DNA of 64,000 nt, taken from contig NZ_CALIAV010000099.1 in NCBI RefSeq assembly GCF_938045625.1, forward strand, positions 1 to 64,000, read 5' to 3'. The DNA is from an uncultured Campylobacter sp. (GTDB lineage Bacteria > Campylobacterota > Campylobacteria > Campylobacterales > Campylobacteraceae). This document shows positions 28,491 to 37,432 of the stretch, in pieces. Positions within the stretch are counted from its first letter, which is position 1. Every line of letters starts with the position of its first letter. The position numbers and the translations under genes were made by a program. The notes beneath the pieces were generated by a model. That model did not search any database and was not told the origin of the DNA. It was given only the letters and a program-made list of their open reading frames with translations.

Positions 28491-28848
28491 TTATTTGTCC
28501 ATCTGTTGCATTGTTCGCAATTTTGCATATAGGCGGAAAATAATAAAATTTGTAGCTAGTTTTATTCTGATTTCTGTCGCAGTTTGAGGTGCAAATTTGC
28601 TTTCAAAAGATTTGCTTGTACGATAGACGCTTGCCATATAAAATTTATGCATGTCTGCAAACAACATTTGGAATATTAATTACAGGTATTTCGAGTTTTG
28701 AATTACAGATTACGCCCCTGCTACTACCGTACGTTTTCATCCTTAAAGAGCTGCTAGTATCTTTTATATTTGACTTATCAACATATAGAATCGCCTCAAA
28801 TTCCAAATTTATCCAAGTCAAAAATAGCGGCCAAAACGCCAAACTCAT
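28491..28848 (-). pseudogene. AT-rich patch with two overlapping minus-strand fragments
   Basis: The DNA is visibly richer in A+T than its neighbours. On the minus strand 28848-28645 encodes MSLAFWPLFLTWINLEFEA and onward for 67 codons; in the next frame 28667-28491 encodes MLFADMHKFYMASVYRTSKS and onward, ending MQQMDK. Neither has a ribosome-binding site. Together they look like one decayed foreign gene with a frameshift near 28660, but I do not recognise it and chance frames are possible. A plus-strand frame (28589-28876) is the shadow of these. Confidence 0.3.
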
Positions 28849-28871
28849 AGCGTATTTAAAATTTTATCTGC

Positions 28872-28877
28872 TATAAT
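28872..28877 (+). promoter_or_regulatory. promoter of the NFU-murE unit
   Basis: TATAAT with TGC immediately upstream (extended -10), 26 bp before the ATG at 28904. No -35 is evident, normal for Campylobacter. Confidence 0.7.
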
Positions 28878-28903
28878 ATCTCAAAAATTTAAAAAGGTTA
28901 AAA

Positions 28904-29173
28904 ATGATCCCATTTACCGACGAAGAGCTTTTAAAGCCCGTAAAAGCCAGCCTGCAAAAGGTTTTGCCTATGCTTGAAAACGACGGCGGAGGCATGGAGC
29001 TGCTAGGCATTAAAAACGGCAAAATTTACGTCCGCCTCACCGGCCACTGCCACGGCTGCGCGGCTAGCACTACTACGCTAAAATATGGTATCGAACGCCA
29101 GTTACGTACGGACATCCACCCGGAACTTAGCGTCGTAAACATCCCTATCGGCGAGGAAGTTAAATTTGATTGA
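28904..29173 (+). CDS. NFU-domain iron-sulfur scaffold protein
   Basis: 89 residues, a lone NifU C-terminal (NFU) domain. DGGGMELLGI (residues 27-36) and the cluster-binding CHGC (49-52, in TGHCHGCAASTTTLK) are intact. Such proteins hold and pass on [4Fe-4S] clusters. It overlaps the next gene by 8 bp; the same pair precedes murE in C. jejuni. Confidence 0.93.
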   Translation: MIPFTDEELLKPVKASLQKVLPMLENDGGGMELLGIKNGKIYVRLTGHCHGCAASTTTLKYGIERQLRTDIHPELSVVNIPIGEEVKFD

Positions 29174-29711
29174 TTACAAAAAGGCGGGGCTAAAAGCGTT
29201 TAACAAGGGCGATTTTGACGCCGCTGCGAGCTATTTCTCGCTCGCCTACGACAAGAAGCCCGACAAAAAGCTGCTTTTCCTTATCATGCTTTGTTCGCTC
29301 GCCAAGACTCGCCGCGACGAGGCGATGACGCTTTTTGAGATATTTAAGCTAAAAGATAAGCTCGGTATGAGCCCCGATGAGCTAGAGGAAATTTTAGGCG
29401 CACTTGAGGCGAAATTTAGTGACGACGAGAGTCTTGAGGAGCAAAATGCGATCAGCTACGCCGATTTTATGGACGCTGTTAGGCGAGGCGGATTTAAAAG
29501 TACTTTTGAGGACATCATGTTTTCCACGCGCGTGATGATCGATAACCGCGACGATTTTCTCGAGTTTTTACAAAATCTTATCAAAAACGGCTTCATCGAA
29601 ATGGGGCTAAACTACATCGAGACCGCAGCCGTGATGTTTGCCGGCGACGAACGGCTAAGCGCACTGGCTCGCGAAATCAACGAAAAGGTCGAAAGTGAAA
29701 ATTTACGTTAA
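29166..29711 (+). CDS. helical repeat protein of unknown function
   Basis: 181 residues; start is TTG (29166) within the end of the NFU gene. The first 60 residues read like TPR helices (AGLKAFNKGDFDAAASYFSLAYDKK in part), the rest is acidic and helical. Conserved between the NFU gene and murE in Campylobacter, function unknown. Overlaps murE by 17 bp. Confidence 0.85.
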   Translation: MIDYKKAGLKAFNKGDFDAAASYFSLAYDKKPDKKLLFLIMLCSLAKTRRDEAMTLFEIFKLKDKLGMSPDELEEILGALEAKFSDDESLEEQNAISYADFMDAVRRGGFKSTFEDIMFSTRVMIDNRDDFLEFLQNLIKNGFIEMGLNYIETAAVMFAGDERLSALAREINEKVESENLR

Positions 29712-30987
29712 AGAAGGCTTCATCACCGACAACTCAAACGAATGCGAAGCGGGTTGCTATTTCGTAAAGACGGCGATGAACGCCAAATTTGAAGCCGCCG
29801 CCGAGGCGAAGGGTGCTAAAATCATAAACTTGAGTGAATGCAAGCATCTGCTAGGCATCGACGAGGGTATCAAAATCATCGGCATCACGGGCACGAACGG
29901 CAAGACCACGACCGCGGCGGTTATCTGCGCTACGCTGTTAAATTTAGGCTACGGATGCGGTCTGTGCGGCACTCGCGGCGCTTTTATAAACAATGAACGC
30001 ATCGACGATAAGGCGCTAACGACGAGCGAAATTTTACGCACGCTTAGCTACCTCAAAGCCGCTAGCGAGCGGGGCTGTGAGTACTTCGTGATGGAGGCCA
30101 GCTCGCACGCCATCGCGCAAAAACGTATCGAGAGTCTGGAATTCGCGATGAAAATTTTTACGAATTTGACCCAGGACCACCTTGACTACCATGGCACGTT
30201 TGAGGAGTACGCGCGGGTAAAGAGCGAGTTTTTCGCGGATGACGCACCAAAGCTTATAAATATAGACGACCAGGGTGGAATCAAATTTAACCCCGCAAAC
30301 GCCCTAACTTATGCGCTTCATGCGGGCGCGGACTTTGCGCCAGGCGAGTATTCGCTAGAAGGCGGCATACACGCGGCGCTAAAAACTCCGCGCGGGCAAG
30401 TGGCGCTAAGCTCAAATTTGCACGGCGAATTTAACCTCTATAACTTAATCGCAGCCGTCTCTTGCGTAGCGACGCTGACGGATAGGCCGCTAGAGCAGAT
30501 CGCGCACGCGGCGTCGAAATTTGACGGCGTCGAGGGGCGCATGGAGGTCGTTAGTCGCGAGCCGCTCGTGATCGTGGACTTTGCGCACACGCCAGACGGC
30601 ATCGAAAAGGTGCTAAACGCGCTGCGTCATCGCAAGATCGTCGCGGTTTTTGGCGCCGGCGGCGATAGAGACCGCACCAAACGCCCAAAAATGGGCGCAA
30701 CCGCGCAAAAATACGCGCACAGACTCGTCGTCACCAGCGACAATCCCCGCAGCGAGGAGCCTGAAAGCATCATCGCTGAGATCTGCGGCGGCCTAGATAT
30801 GAACGAGGGCGTAAAATGTATCGCAAACCGCAAAGATGCGATAAAATACGCGCTTGAAAGCCTCGCGCGGGATGAAATTTTGGTGATTTTGGGCAAAGGC
30901 GACGAAACCTACCAAGAGATCAAAGGCGTAAAGTATCCGTTTAGCGACAAAGATGTCGTGCGCGAACTTTTGGACACTCACGCCTAA
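29695..30987 (+). CDS. murE: UDP-N-acetylmuramoyl-tripeptide synthetase MurE
   Basis: 430 residues, GTG start. Adds the third peptide residue of peptidoglycan in the cytoplasm. ATP loop GITGTNGKTTTA (63-74); substrate lysine region and ATNLTQDHLDYHG-like NLTQDHLDYHGTFEEY are present; the DNPR motif (SDNPRSEEP, near residue 350) is the signature of meso-diaminopimelate-adding enzymes. Shorter than E. coli MurE because the N-terminal domain is reduced, as usual in this group. Confidence 0.97.
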   Translation: MKIYVKEGFITDNSNECEAGCYFVKTAMNAKFEAAAEAKGAKIINLSECKHLLGIDEGIKIIGITGTNGKTTTAAVICATLLNLGYGCGLCGTRGAFINNERIDDKALTTSEILRTLSYLKAASERGCEYFVMEASSHAIAQKRIESLEFAMKIFTNLTQDHLDYHGTFEEYARVKSEFFADDAPKLINIDDQGGIKFNPANALTYALHAGADFAPGEYSLEGGIHAALKTPRGQVALSSNLHGEFNLYNLIAAVSCVATLTDRPLEQIAHAASKFDGVEGRMEVVSREPLVIVDFAHTPDGIEKVLNALRHRKIVAVFGAGGDRDRTKRPKMGATAQKYAHRLVVTSDNPRSEEPESIIAEICGGLDMNEGVKCIANRKDAIKYALESLARDEILVILGKGDETYQEIKGVKYPFSDKDVVRELLDTHA

Positions 30988-31190
30988 ATTTATATATAAA
31001 ACGGCACCAGACAACGGTAAATTTGAGTAAAATTTGCCTTTGTTTGTGTCTAAATTTCTATTTTACTGCCGAGCGGCGTCAAATTTGCCGCTCATCTAAA
31101 CGCTGCTAATTTCAAATTTAATCACAAATTTAACTCCGAATTTTGTCGCGTTAAGCAAGCAAAAACGAATCGCTGCGGCTAAATTTATAG

Positions 31191-31196
31191 TATAAT
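31191..31196 (+). promoter_or_regulatory. panD promoter (-10)
   Basis: TATAAT 27 bp before the panD ATG, preceded by an A/T-rich stretch. AAAGGA at 31212-31217 is the ribosome-binding site. Confidence 0.65.
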
Positions 31197-31223
31197 TTTC
31201 TCAAAAAGCACAAAGGACGACCG

Positions 31224-31571
31224 ATGAAAATCGAAATTTTATCAAGCAAAATCCACCGCGCGCGCGTGACGGACGCCAACCTAAACTACGTAGGCTCAGT
31301 CACGATCGGACCCGAGCTCATCGAGGCTGCGGGGCTTTGCGAGTACCAAAAAGTCGAAATCCTAAACGTCAATAACGGCGAGCGCTTCGCTACATACGTG
31401 ATCCGCGGCGAGAAAAAGGGCGAGATCTGCCTAAACGGCGCGGCTGCGCGCAAAGTCTGCGTCGACGACGTCGTTATCATCGTGGCCTATGCTCAGATGA
31501 GCGCCAAAAAAGCGAGAGATTTCGAGCCAAAAATCGTGCAGGTAAACGCGAAAAACGAGATCGTAAAATAA
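31224..31571 (+). CDS. panD: aspartate 1-decarboxylase, pyruvoyl-dependent
   Basis: 115 residues. Makes beta-alanine for pantothenate and CoA. The self-cleavage site G24-S25 is in NYVGSVTIG, and [25 protein letters not shown] covers the active-site region. Has its own promoter. In C. jejuni panD lies with panB and panC; here it is alone. Confidence 0.97.
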   Translation: MKIEILSSKIHRARVTDANLNYVGSVTIGPELIEAAGLCEYQKVEILNVNNGERFATYVIRGEKKGEICLNGAAARKVCVDDVVIIVAYAQMSAKKARDFEPKIVQVNAKNEIVK

Positions 31572-31817
31572 CATATAGCCAAATTTGGCGCTTCTTGCAC
31601 AGAACCGTTTAAATTTACGTTTTGTGACGCCTGGTCAAATTTGCGGTAAAATTTAGGCTAGTGCGGGCGCGACGGTTATTTGCAAGCAGACAAAAGGCGA
31701 ATCGCCAAATATCAATTTATTTAAATTTGCTAGCGTTTAGCGTTAAATTTGACTCGGTTGGCAAAATTTGGCAAAAATGGGTAAAATTTTGCGCCTGAAT
31801 TTAAAAGGATTCGCAAA

Positions 31818-32594
31818 ATGATAGCGATTTATTTTAGCTCCACGGGCAACACGAAGCATTGCGTGGAGAGATTTATAGAGCGTCTGGGCAGCGATATCCC
31901 CGCGGTTTCGATCGAGGACGAGGCCTGCGGCGAGCTACTAAAGCACCACGATGACGTGATCCTCGCCTATCCCGTTTACTTTAGCGACCTGCCGCAGATC
32001 GTGCGCGAGTTCATTTGCGAGAACAGCGCGAATTTCCGCGGCAAAAACGTCTTTATCATCGCTACGATGGAGATTTTTAGCGGCGACGGAGCGGGCTGCG
32101 CGGCTAGGATCCTAAGGCGAGCGAGCGCGAAGATAACGGGCGGCACACACATCAGAATGCCCGCGTTTATCCTCGACGTGGCGATTTTTAGCTATTCGGC
32201 GCAGAAAAACGAGCGCCTGATCAAGGAGGCGAACGCCAAGCTGCAGCGCGCCTCGGAGGCATTTGCCGCGGGTAAGCCGCCGCAAGAGGGGTTGGGCGTG
32301 CTATGCCGTATCGCGGGGCTTTTGGGACAGCGGCTCTGGATGAAGATTTGGGACAAAACGCCATTTGCCAGGCGCAAACCGAGCCTCGATACGTCGCGCT
32401 GCAGCGGATGCGGCGAGTGCGCGAGATCCTGCCCGATGCAAAATATAAAAATCGCGCACTGTAAGGTGAGATTCGGCGAGCGCTGCACGATTTGTTACAG
32501 ATGCGTAAACAAGTGCAGGCAAAAGGCGATAACGATCCTCGGCAAGGCGGTAAATCTAGAAAAATCGGTCGCGGCGGAGTTTAAAGATATCTGA
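31818..32594 (+). CDS. EFR1-type protein: flavodoxin fused to a two-cluster ferredoxin
   Basis: 258 residues. The N-terminal flavodoxin-like fold starts with the FMN loop YFSSTGNTKHC (5-15) and has YPVYFSDLPQIVREF near 55. The C-terminus holds two [4Fe-4S] motifs, CSGCGECARSCP (about 195-206) and CTICYRCVNKC (about 224-234). Single-chain electron carriers of this kind occur in anaerobes; the partner enzyme is unknown. It stands alone with AAATTT-rich flanks. Confidence 0.92.
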   Translation: MIAIYFSSTGNTKHCVERFIERLGSDIPAVSIEDEACGELLKHHDDVILAYPVYFSDLPQIVREFICENSANFRGKNVFIIATMEIFSGDGAGCAARILRRASAKITGGTHIRMPAFILDVAIFSYSAQKNERLIKEANAKLQRASEAFAAGKPPQEGLGVLCRIAGLLGQRLWMKIWDKTPFARRKPSLDTSRCSGCGECARSCPMQNIKIAHCKVRFGERCTICYRCVNKCRQKAITILGKAVNLEKSVAAEFKDI

Positions 32595-32704
32595 CGTGCG
32601 TTCGTTCCGGTGGCTCCAGCTTTCGATAGTTTATTTTGTCTCGCTTTACGTGTGGCTTTTAAATTTGCCGAAATGATCTAAATTTAGCGCCCGCCGCGCC
32701 CGCA

Positions 32705-32803
32705 CTACCTTAAATGCTCTTTTAGCTCTGCGATTTGCCGCTTAACTTCGTCTATTATCTGCGGCAAATTTCTCAAATTTGCAAAAAAGTCCACCCTAGA
32801 AAA
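32705..32803 (-). pseudogene. possible remnant of an LpxD-like C-terminus
   Basis: On the minus strand an open frame ends at TAG 32707-32705 and encodes DFFANLRNLPQIIDEVKRQI then AELKEHLR. The pattern of an aromatic residue, LRNLP and a helix of V..L repeats is like the tail after the last hexapeptide turn of LpxD-type acyltransferases. No start or upstream body remains. It may be chance; the surrounding 32595-33029 holds nothing else I can support. Confidence 0.25.
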
Positions 32804-33029
32804 CTACGCAGGCACGCTTGCGGTAAATCAAAACAGATCAAAACTAGCGCAGTTCATTTAAAGCAAAATTTCATAGTCAAATTTGACGGCTTTTCGGGCT
32901 CAAATTTGCTCACTCGCGCCCGTATCCGCCGCAAATTTCAAGGCGGGAACGAAACTTGCATTGCAGGCTTTAAATAAAGTAAATTTAGCTTAAATTGGCT
33001 AAAATAACGCGAAATTTGAAAGGATGTTT

Positions 33030-33347
33030 ATGTTTGAGGGGATAGATTTTTCAAAAATGGGGCAGATGCTCGAGGAGGCGCAAAAAAAAGCGCAAGAAAT
33101 CGAGCAGGAGAGTCAAAAGCGCGAATTTAGCGTAAAAAGCGGCGGCGGGCTCATCAGCGTCAGGGCAAACGGCAAGGGCGAGGTGCTCGATATCAGCATC
33201 GATGATAGCTTACTAGAGGACAAGGAGAGCTTGCAGATTTTGCTCATCAGCGCCGTAAACGACGTGCTAAAGATGATCGAGGACGACCGCAAGAACGCCG
33301 CGTCAAGGATGCTAGGCGGGTTTGCCGGCATGGGGCTATGGCAATGA
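33030..33347 (+). CDS. YbaB/EbfC nucleoid-associated protein
   Basis: 105 residues. Opens MFEGIDFSKMGQMLEEAQ; the ATG at 33030 is chosen over 33024 because AAAGG ends at 33023. Contains the family core GLISVRANGKGEVLDISID and DVLKMIEDDRK. Binds DNA as a dimer. Its stop overlaps the next gene. Confidence 0.95.
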   Translation: MFEGIDFSKMGQMLEEAQKKAQEIEQESQKREFSVKSGGGLISVRANGKGEVLDISIDDSLLEDKESLQILLISAVNDVLKMIEDDRKNAASRMLGGFAGMGLWQ

Positions 33348-34555
33348 AATGCGTAGCTATCTCGCGCCGTTTGGACGCGGTTTTTGGGCTCGCGCGGTTA
33401 AATTTCGGCGGCGCTTTGGATAGTACGACTGCAAATTTGAACTCAAATTTAGCTCGCAAATTTTGCTCTCCCGTTTTTGCGGTTTTTGTGATTTGCGCAT
33501 TTGCCGCGTCGCTTAGAGCCGAGCCGCGCCCGACGCAGGATGATTTTAACGCCTGCTTCGAGAAAAACCTGCCTGCCATGGTAAACATCGCGGGTAACGG
33601 CGGCATCGCGATTGCGCCAAATCTAATCGCCGTGCCAAAAGGCGAAACTCCCGTGAAAAACTACGTCAAATTTGACCCGTATCTTGGCCTCTATCTGGTT
33701 GCCTCGGACGCCAAACTCGAGCCTGTAAAGATGTCTGACGATAACGCGACGAAAAAAAGCGACTGGGTCAGCGTCACGCGCGATCTAAACGCGACCGTTT
33801 ACGGCCACGTAAAGGCGCAGGCGCAGGCGCTAGGCGAGCTGGACGTGCTCACGTTTGACGTAAACGGCACGGGTGCCGTGCTAAGTCCGTGCTGCAAGCT
33901 ACGCGGTATCGCCGTGGGTGGGGACAAATTCGTCCCGAGCCGCTATCTAAGGCACTTTGCGGCGTATAAAGACGTTTACTACGGCGACGTCGGAGCGGTT
34001 TTTGAGGAGCGAGACGGCAAACTCTACGTAAAAGGAGTCGATCCGCTCGGACGCGGCGCAGCGCTAATGGTGGGTGATGAAATTTTGAGCGTAAACGGCG
34101 AGAAATTTGAGAGTTTGCGCGAGCTAAACGAGAGGATTTTGTTCGCCAAAAAGGGCGAGCGGCTCAAATTTGAGATCAAGCGCGGCGACGAGGTTTTGAG
34201 ATTTGGCGTGGCGGTCTCTGACGATGCGGCGAAAAAAGAGCAAAAAGCGCCGACGAAAGCGGATAAAAAGGCCGCCGCTAGCGACGCAAAATCGCAGTCA
34301 ACGCCGCAAAGTAGCGATACTGCGAGCGTGCAAAAGCTCTACGGCATTACCTTTGACGAGAAGCTAATAGTAAAAAGCGTGGACGCAAGCTCGGGTGCGG
34401 CCAAATTTGGCGTCAGAGTCGGCGACAAGCTGATACAAGTGGGGCAAAAGGCGGTCTCAAGCCGCAAAGAAGCGCTCGGTCTGCTCGCTAAAGGCGGAGG
34501 TCAAAATTTGCTCTTTAGACGCAACGGCTTTGACTTTTTTTACAACGCGCGGTAG
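33338..34555 (+). CDS. exported protein with two PDZ domains and an odd N-terminal extension
   Basis: 405 residues from 33338 (ATG 33344, overlapping the YbaB stop as ATGA, is equally possible). Residues 1-45 are unusual and encoded by AAATTT-rich DNA; only then comes a signal-like stretch (FCSPVFAVFVICAFAASLRA, about 42-61). A trypsin-like or structural domain follows, then PDZ one (residues 210-290, GVDPLGRGAALMVGDEILSV) and PDZ two (345-405, VDASSGAAKFGVRVGDKLIQV), joined by a lysine/alanine/serine linker. No protease catalytic triad was found. A homologue holds the same place in C. jejuni. The extension may be untranslated or may hide the signal from Sec. Confidence 0.85.
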   Translation: MAMKCVAISRRLDAVFGLARLNFGGALDSTTANLNSNLARKFCSPVFAVFVICAFAASLRAEPRPTQDDFNACFEKNLPAMVNIAGNGGIAIAPNLIAVPKGETPVKNYVKFDPYLGLYLVASDAKLEPVKMSDDNATKKSDWVSVTRDLNATVYGHVKAQAQALGELDVLTFDVNGTGAVLSPCCKLRGIAVGGDKFVPSRYLRHFAAYKDVYYGDVGAVFEERDGKLYVKGVDPLGRGAALMVGDEILSVNGEKFESLRELNERILFAKKGERLKFEIKRGDEVLRFGVAVSDDAAKKEQKAPTKADKKAAASDAKSQSTPQSSDTASVQKLYGITFDEKLIVKSVDASSGAAKFGVRVGDKLIQVGQKAVSSRKEALGLLAKGGGQNLLFRRNGFDFFYNAR

Positions 34556-34645
34556 TTTCGGGCGGCAAATTTAACGCCTTTGTGGGCTAAATTTGATAAA
34601 TTTAGCCTGCGCCCGCCCAGTCGGCAAAAATAAAACGGAGAATAG

Positions 34646-35824
34646 ATGCAAAATCAAAATTTAGCGGTAAAATCAAAATTCAGTGGCAACGGTCAAATTT
34701 GCGTTCAAAACGCAGAAAAGGCGTTAAATTTGAGCGAGTCGCGGGCGCTGCCGAAGGATCAAATTTTAGCTCGTAGTTCGCGCGCGAGCTCGTCCCAAAA
34801 TCGCTCTCAAATTTTAAACTCGACCAAAGCCAAAACTAGCTCCGAAAATCCGACTCAAAGCCCGAAAAACCGATCAAATTTGATCTCGTTAAATGCGGCA
34901 AAAGGCTCGTGTTTTACCTCGGGCGCAAATTTACAGCCCGGCATAAATCAAACGGCTCTGAGCGCCGCCGATCAAGACGCGCTTTTGGCCGAGTTTAAGG
35001 CGTTTTTGAATGCGCATTTACCGAGCAACCCTAGCTTTCATCCGTGTTTTGACGAGGCGCTCTCATACACGCTAAAATCGGGCGGCAAGCACTTTCGCGC
35101 TATGCTGGTCGCAGGCGTCGTAGCGGCGGTGCGTCCCGAGCGCAAAGAGTCAGCGTTTCACGTCGCGCTGGCATTTGAGACAATGCACAGCTACTCGCTC
35201 ATCCACGACGATCTGCCTGCGATGGACGACTCGGATCTGCGCCGCGGACAGCCTAGTTTGCACGTCAAATTTGACGAAGTGACGGCGATCCTGGCTGGCG
35301 ACGCGCTAAACACCCACGCCTTTTATCAGATAGCAAAAGCCCCGCTGGATGCGGACGCGCGCATAAAATGCGTCGAGATCCTGAGTCGCAACGCCGGTAT
35401 CTACGGCATGGCGCTTGGGCAGGCGGTGGATTGCTATTTCGAAAATCAAAAGCTAGGGCTTGAAGAGCTAAAATTTTTGCACATCCATAAGACCGCGCGC
35501 CTCATCGCGGCGAGCTTGCAGGCAGGCTGCGTTGTGGCGGGGCTAGATGAGGCGGAGGCTGCGCGTATCTACGACATCGGGCTTGATCTGGGGCTGGCGT
35601 TTCAGATCGCAGACGACATCATCGACGCGACGCAAAGCGCCGAAACGGCGGGCAAGCCGACGCATAACGACGGCGCTAAAAACTCCTTTACCAACCTTCT
35701 TGGCGTGGAGGGCGCGGTGCAGGCTAAAAACGAGCTCATCGCAAAGATAGAGCGCGAGCTAGGCGGCGTGCATGCGGGCATACGCGCTATCGTGACGGGC
35801 CTCATTGACAAGCATTTGCGGTAA
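34646..35824 (+). CDS. ispA: polyprenyl diphosphate synthase (farnesyl type) with a long N-terminal extension
   Basis: 392 residues; the enzyme is usually about 300. Residues 112 on are a normal short-chain prenyl synthase: KSGGKHFRA, first Asp motif IHDDLPAMDDSD (near residue 190), GQAVDCYFE, second motif DDIIDATQ (near 325). Residues 1-108 are Ser/Asn/Gln-rich and disordered (NSTKAKTSSENPTQSPKN) and their DNA contains TTAAATTTGAG, TCAAATTTGATC and GCAAATTTACAG. The ATG at 34646 has a good site (CGGAGAATAG); no downstream start has one, so the extension is probably translated. Follows the PDZ gene as in C. jejuni. Confidence 0.95.
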   Translation: MQNQNLAVKSKFSGNGQICVQNAEKALNLSESRALPKDQILARSSRASSSQNRSQILNSTKAKTSSENPTQSPKNRSNLISLNAAKGSCFTSGANLQPGINQTALSAADQDALLAEFKAFLNAHLPSNPSFHPCFDEALSYTLKSGGKHFRAMLVAGVVAAVRPERKESAFHVALAFETMHSYSLIHDDLPAMDDSDLRRGQPSLHVKFDEVTAILAGDALNTHAFYQIAKAPLDADARIKCVEILSRNAGIYGMALGQAVDCYFENQKLGLEELKFLHIHKTARLIAASLQAGCVVAGLDEAEAARIYDIGLDLGLAFQIADDIIDATQSAETAGKPTHNDGAKNSFTNLLGVEGAVQAKNELIAKIERELGGVHAGIRAIVTGLIDKHLR

Positions 35825-35998
35825 ATTCGGCTTAAATTTGCGTTTTAGGCGGTTAAATTTGAGCAGTTAAATTTGCCGTCAAATTTCGCAAATTTTATAT
35901 TTAACTACAAAACTCTATCCGCTCGGTATAAATAAACCATCTCGCAAACCATGCCGATGCCGCCGTAAATTCGGCAAAATTCGGCTCTCTTTTTATGC

Positions 35999-36004
35999 TA
36001 TAAT
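35999..36004 (+). promoter_or_regulatory. promoter of the first secreted paralogue
   Basis: TATAAT preceded by TGC (extended -10), 27 bp before the ATG at 36032; AAAAGGAGAG is the ribosome-binding site. Confidence 0.7.
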
Positions 36005-36031
36005 CTTTTAAATTTACCAAAAGGAGAGATA

Positions 36032-37282
36032 ATGAAAAAAATAGCCTTATCGCTTGCGCTTTTGTGTGCGGCGGCGTTTGCCAAAGAGTACGACTACATG
36101 CTAGCTAGCACCGCGCAAAAAACTTTTGAGGAGCCGACTTCTAGCTACGAAACCAAACAAAGCTACGACGCCAAAGCTCGCCGCCTAGAGCTGGTGAGCA
36201 GCTCCGAGCTCGCAGACGGCCTAAAGGGCAAACACAAAGAGATCAGCTACTATAACAAAGCCGGCGAGATGACGAAATTTGAAGCCTATAGCTATGATTT
36301 TACCGCGAAAAAATGGATCAAAGTAACCGAATACAAAGCCGATTATAAAAAAGGCGTTCTCACGCAGGAGTCTAGTTCGTTTATCAGAGGCGTGCCGGAA
36401 AATGCTAGCAAAATCATCACAAAGTACCTAAAAAACGCTAGCGAGGAGATCAGATACGAGCTGGTAAAAGGCAAGTGGCAAAAAGCCGCGCTAACCAAAA
36501 CCGTCGAGAACGCATACGGCGATAACGAGCTCATCGTGCTTAGCGTCTGGGACGGCAAAAGATGGCAGCCTAAGTCAAAAACGCAGCTGCTCTACGGCGC
36601 GGACGGACAGACGCGCGGCTATGAGAGCTGGGATTACGAAAACGGCGCGTGGCAAAACCGCGAAAGAAGCACTGTTGCGGGAGACGTTAGGGGCAAATAC
36701 GAGCAGGTAAGAAGCGTATTTGAGGGCGGCGCGTGGCACTATGACGAGATGTCAAAGCATGACTACGACGCCTCTAGCGGCAAAGACGTGACGATAAATC
36801 TCATCTGGAACGCCGAACAAAACGCATGGGAAAACAACAGCAAAAGCGTCTCGGTCGTAGGGGGCGCGGGCTTTGAAACGGCGGCTTTTTTGTGGGATAA
36901 AGAGCGCAAAGAGTGGAAGCAGGAGTACTCCAACCGCAGCATCTACGACAAGACTGGCGAGCGCTTGCTAACGCAGCGATACGACACGATCGACGGCAGC
37001 GAGAAGTTCGTCTACGGCTACAACGAACGCGGCGATAACGTGAGCGTGGATATCTACGAGCTAGCTAGCGACGAAAACGGCAAAAGATGGGTGCAAAATA
37101 AGCGCCTGGAGACGACCTTTGATCCGCATATACTAGCCGATGACGTCGGACACGGCGGCTCGCTGATGTCCTTTGAGATGCCTAGCAGATACGCGGTGAC
37201 TAGCTTTAAGCAGTTTGTCGCGGCGGACGGTAAATTTAAGCTCGCTTCAGAGCAGACGTGGAAATATAAAAGGGTCAAATGA
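36032..37282 (+). CDS. secreted Trp/Tyr-repeat protein, first of a tandem pair
   Basis: 416 residues. Signal peptide MKKIALSLALLCAAAFA. The mature protein is built of degenerate units of about 45 residues with the pattern KKW-x-x-x-x-K-x-x-Y-x-x-x-G (WDGKRWQPKSKTQLLYGADGQTRGY, GAWHYDEMSKHDYDASSGK and similar, quoted in part), ending in YNERGDNVSVDIYELASDENGK. The form recalls YD-type repeat proteins exported by Bacteroidota, fellow members of oral biofilms, so transfer is possible. The next gene is a paralogue with matching start (SYETKQSYDAKARRLE) and end. Function unknown; periplasmic, outer-membrane or secreted. Confidence 0.85.
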   Translation: MKKIALSLALLCAAAFAKEYDYMLASTAQKTFEEPTSSYETKQSYDAKARRLELVSSSELADGLKGKHKEISYYNKAGEMTKFEAYSYDFTAKKWIKVTEYKADYKKGVLTQESSSFIRGVPENASKIITKYLKNASEEIRYELVKGKWQKAALTKTVENAYGDNELIVLSVWDGKRWQPKSKTQLLYGADGQTRGYESWDYENGAWQNRERSTVAGDVRGKYEQVRSVFEGGAWHYDEMSKHDYDASSGKDVTINLIWNAEQNAWENNSKSVSVVGGAGFETAAFLWDKERKEWKQEYSNRSIYDKTGERLLTQRYDTIDGSEKFVYGYNERGDNVSVDIYELASDENGKRWVQNKRLETTFDPHILADDVGHGGSLMSFEMPSRYAVTSFKQFVAADGKFKLASEQTWKYKRVK

Positions 37283-37306
37283 TCTTTTACTAGCGGCCCA
37301 ACTGCG

Positions 37307-37420
37307 GTAAATTTGACGCTTTGGATTTGGTCAAATTTAACAAGCGCCCGAGCGTCAAATTTAGCTCGTTAAATTTTGCTTTCGCATCAAATTTGACGCC
37401 GTTTGGGCGGCTAAATTTAA
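37307..37420. repeat. cluster of six AAATTT words between the secreted paralogues
   Basis: Six AAATTT in about 115 bp, in the flanks GTAAATTTGACG, TCAAATTTAAC, GTCAAATTTAGC, GTTAAATTTTGC, TCAAATTTGACG and CTAAATTTAAA. This is a representative example of the word that fills intergenic DNA throughout the window. Confidence 0.8.
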
Positions 37421-37432
37421 AAAGGAGCGAAT

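Noticed and set aside
28589..28876. 95-codon plus-strand frame upstream of the NFU gene
   Set aside because: Runs through the NFU promoter, lacks a ribosome-binding site, and the opposite strand reads more like protein.
32735..32977. 80-codon plus-strand frame before ybaB
   Set aside because: Basic, repeat-derived composition and no start signal.
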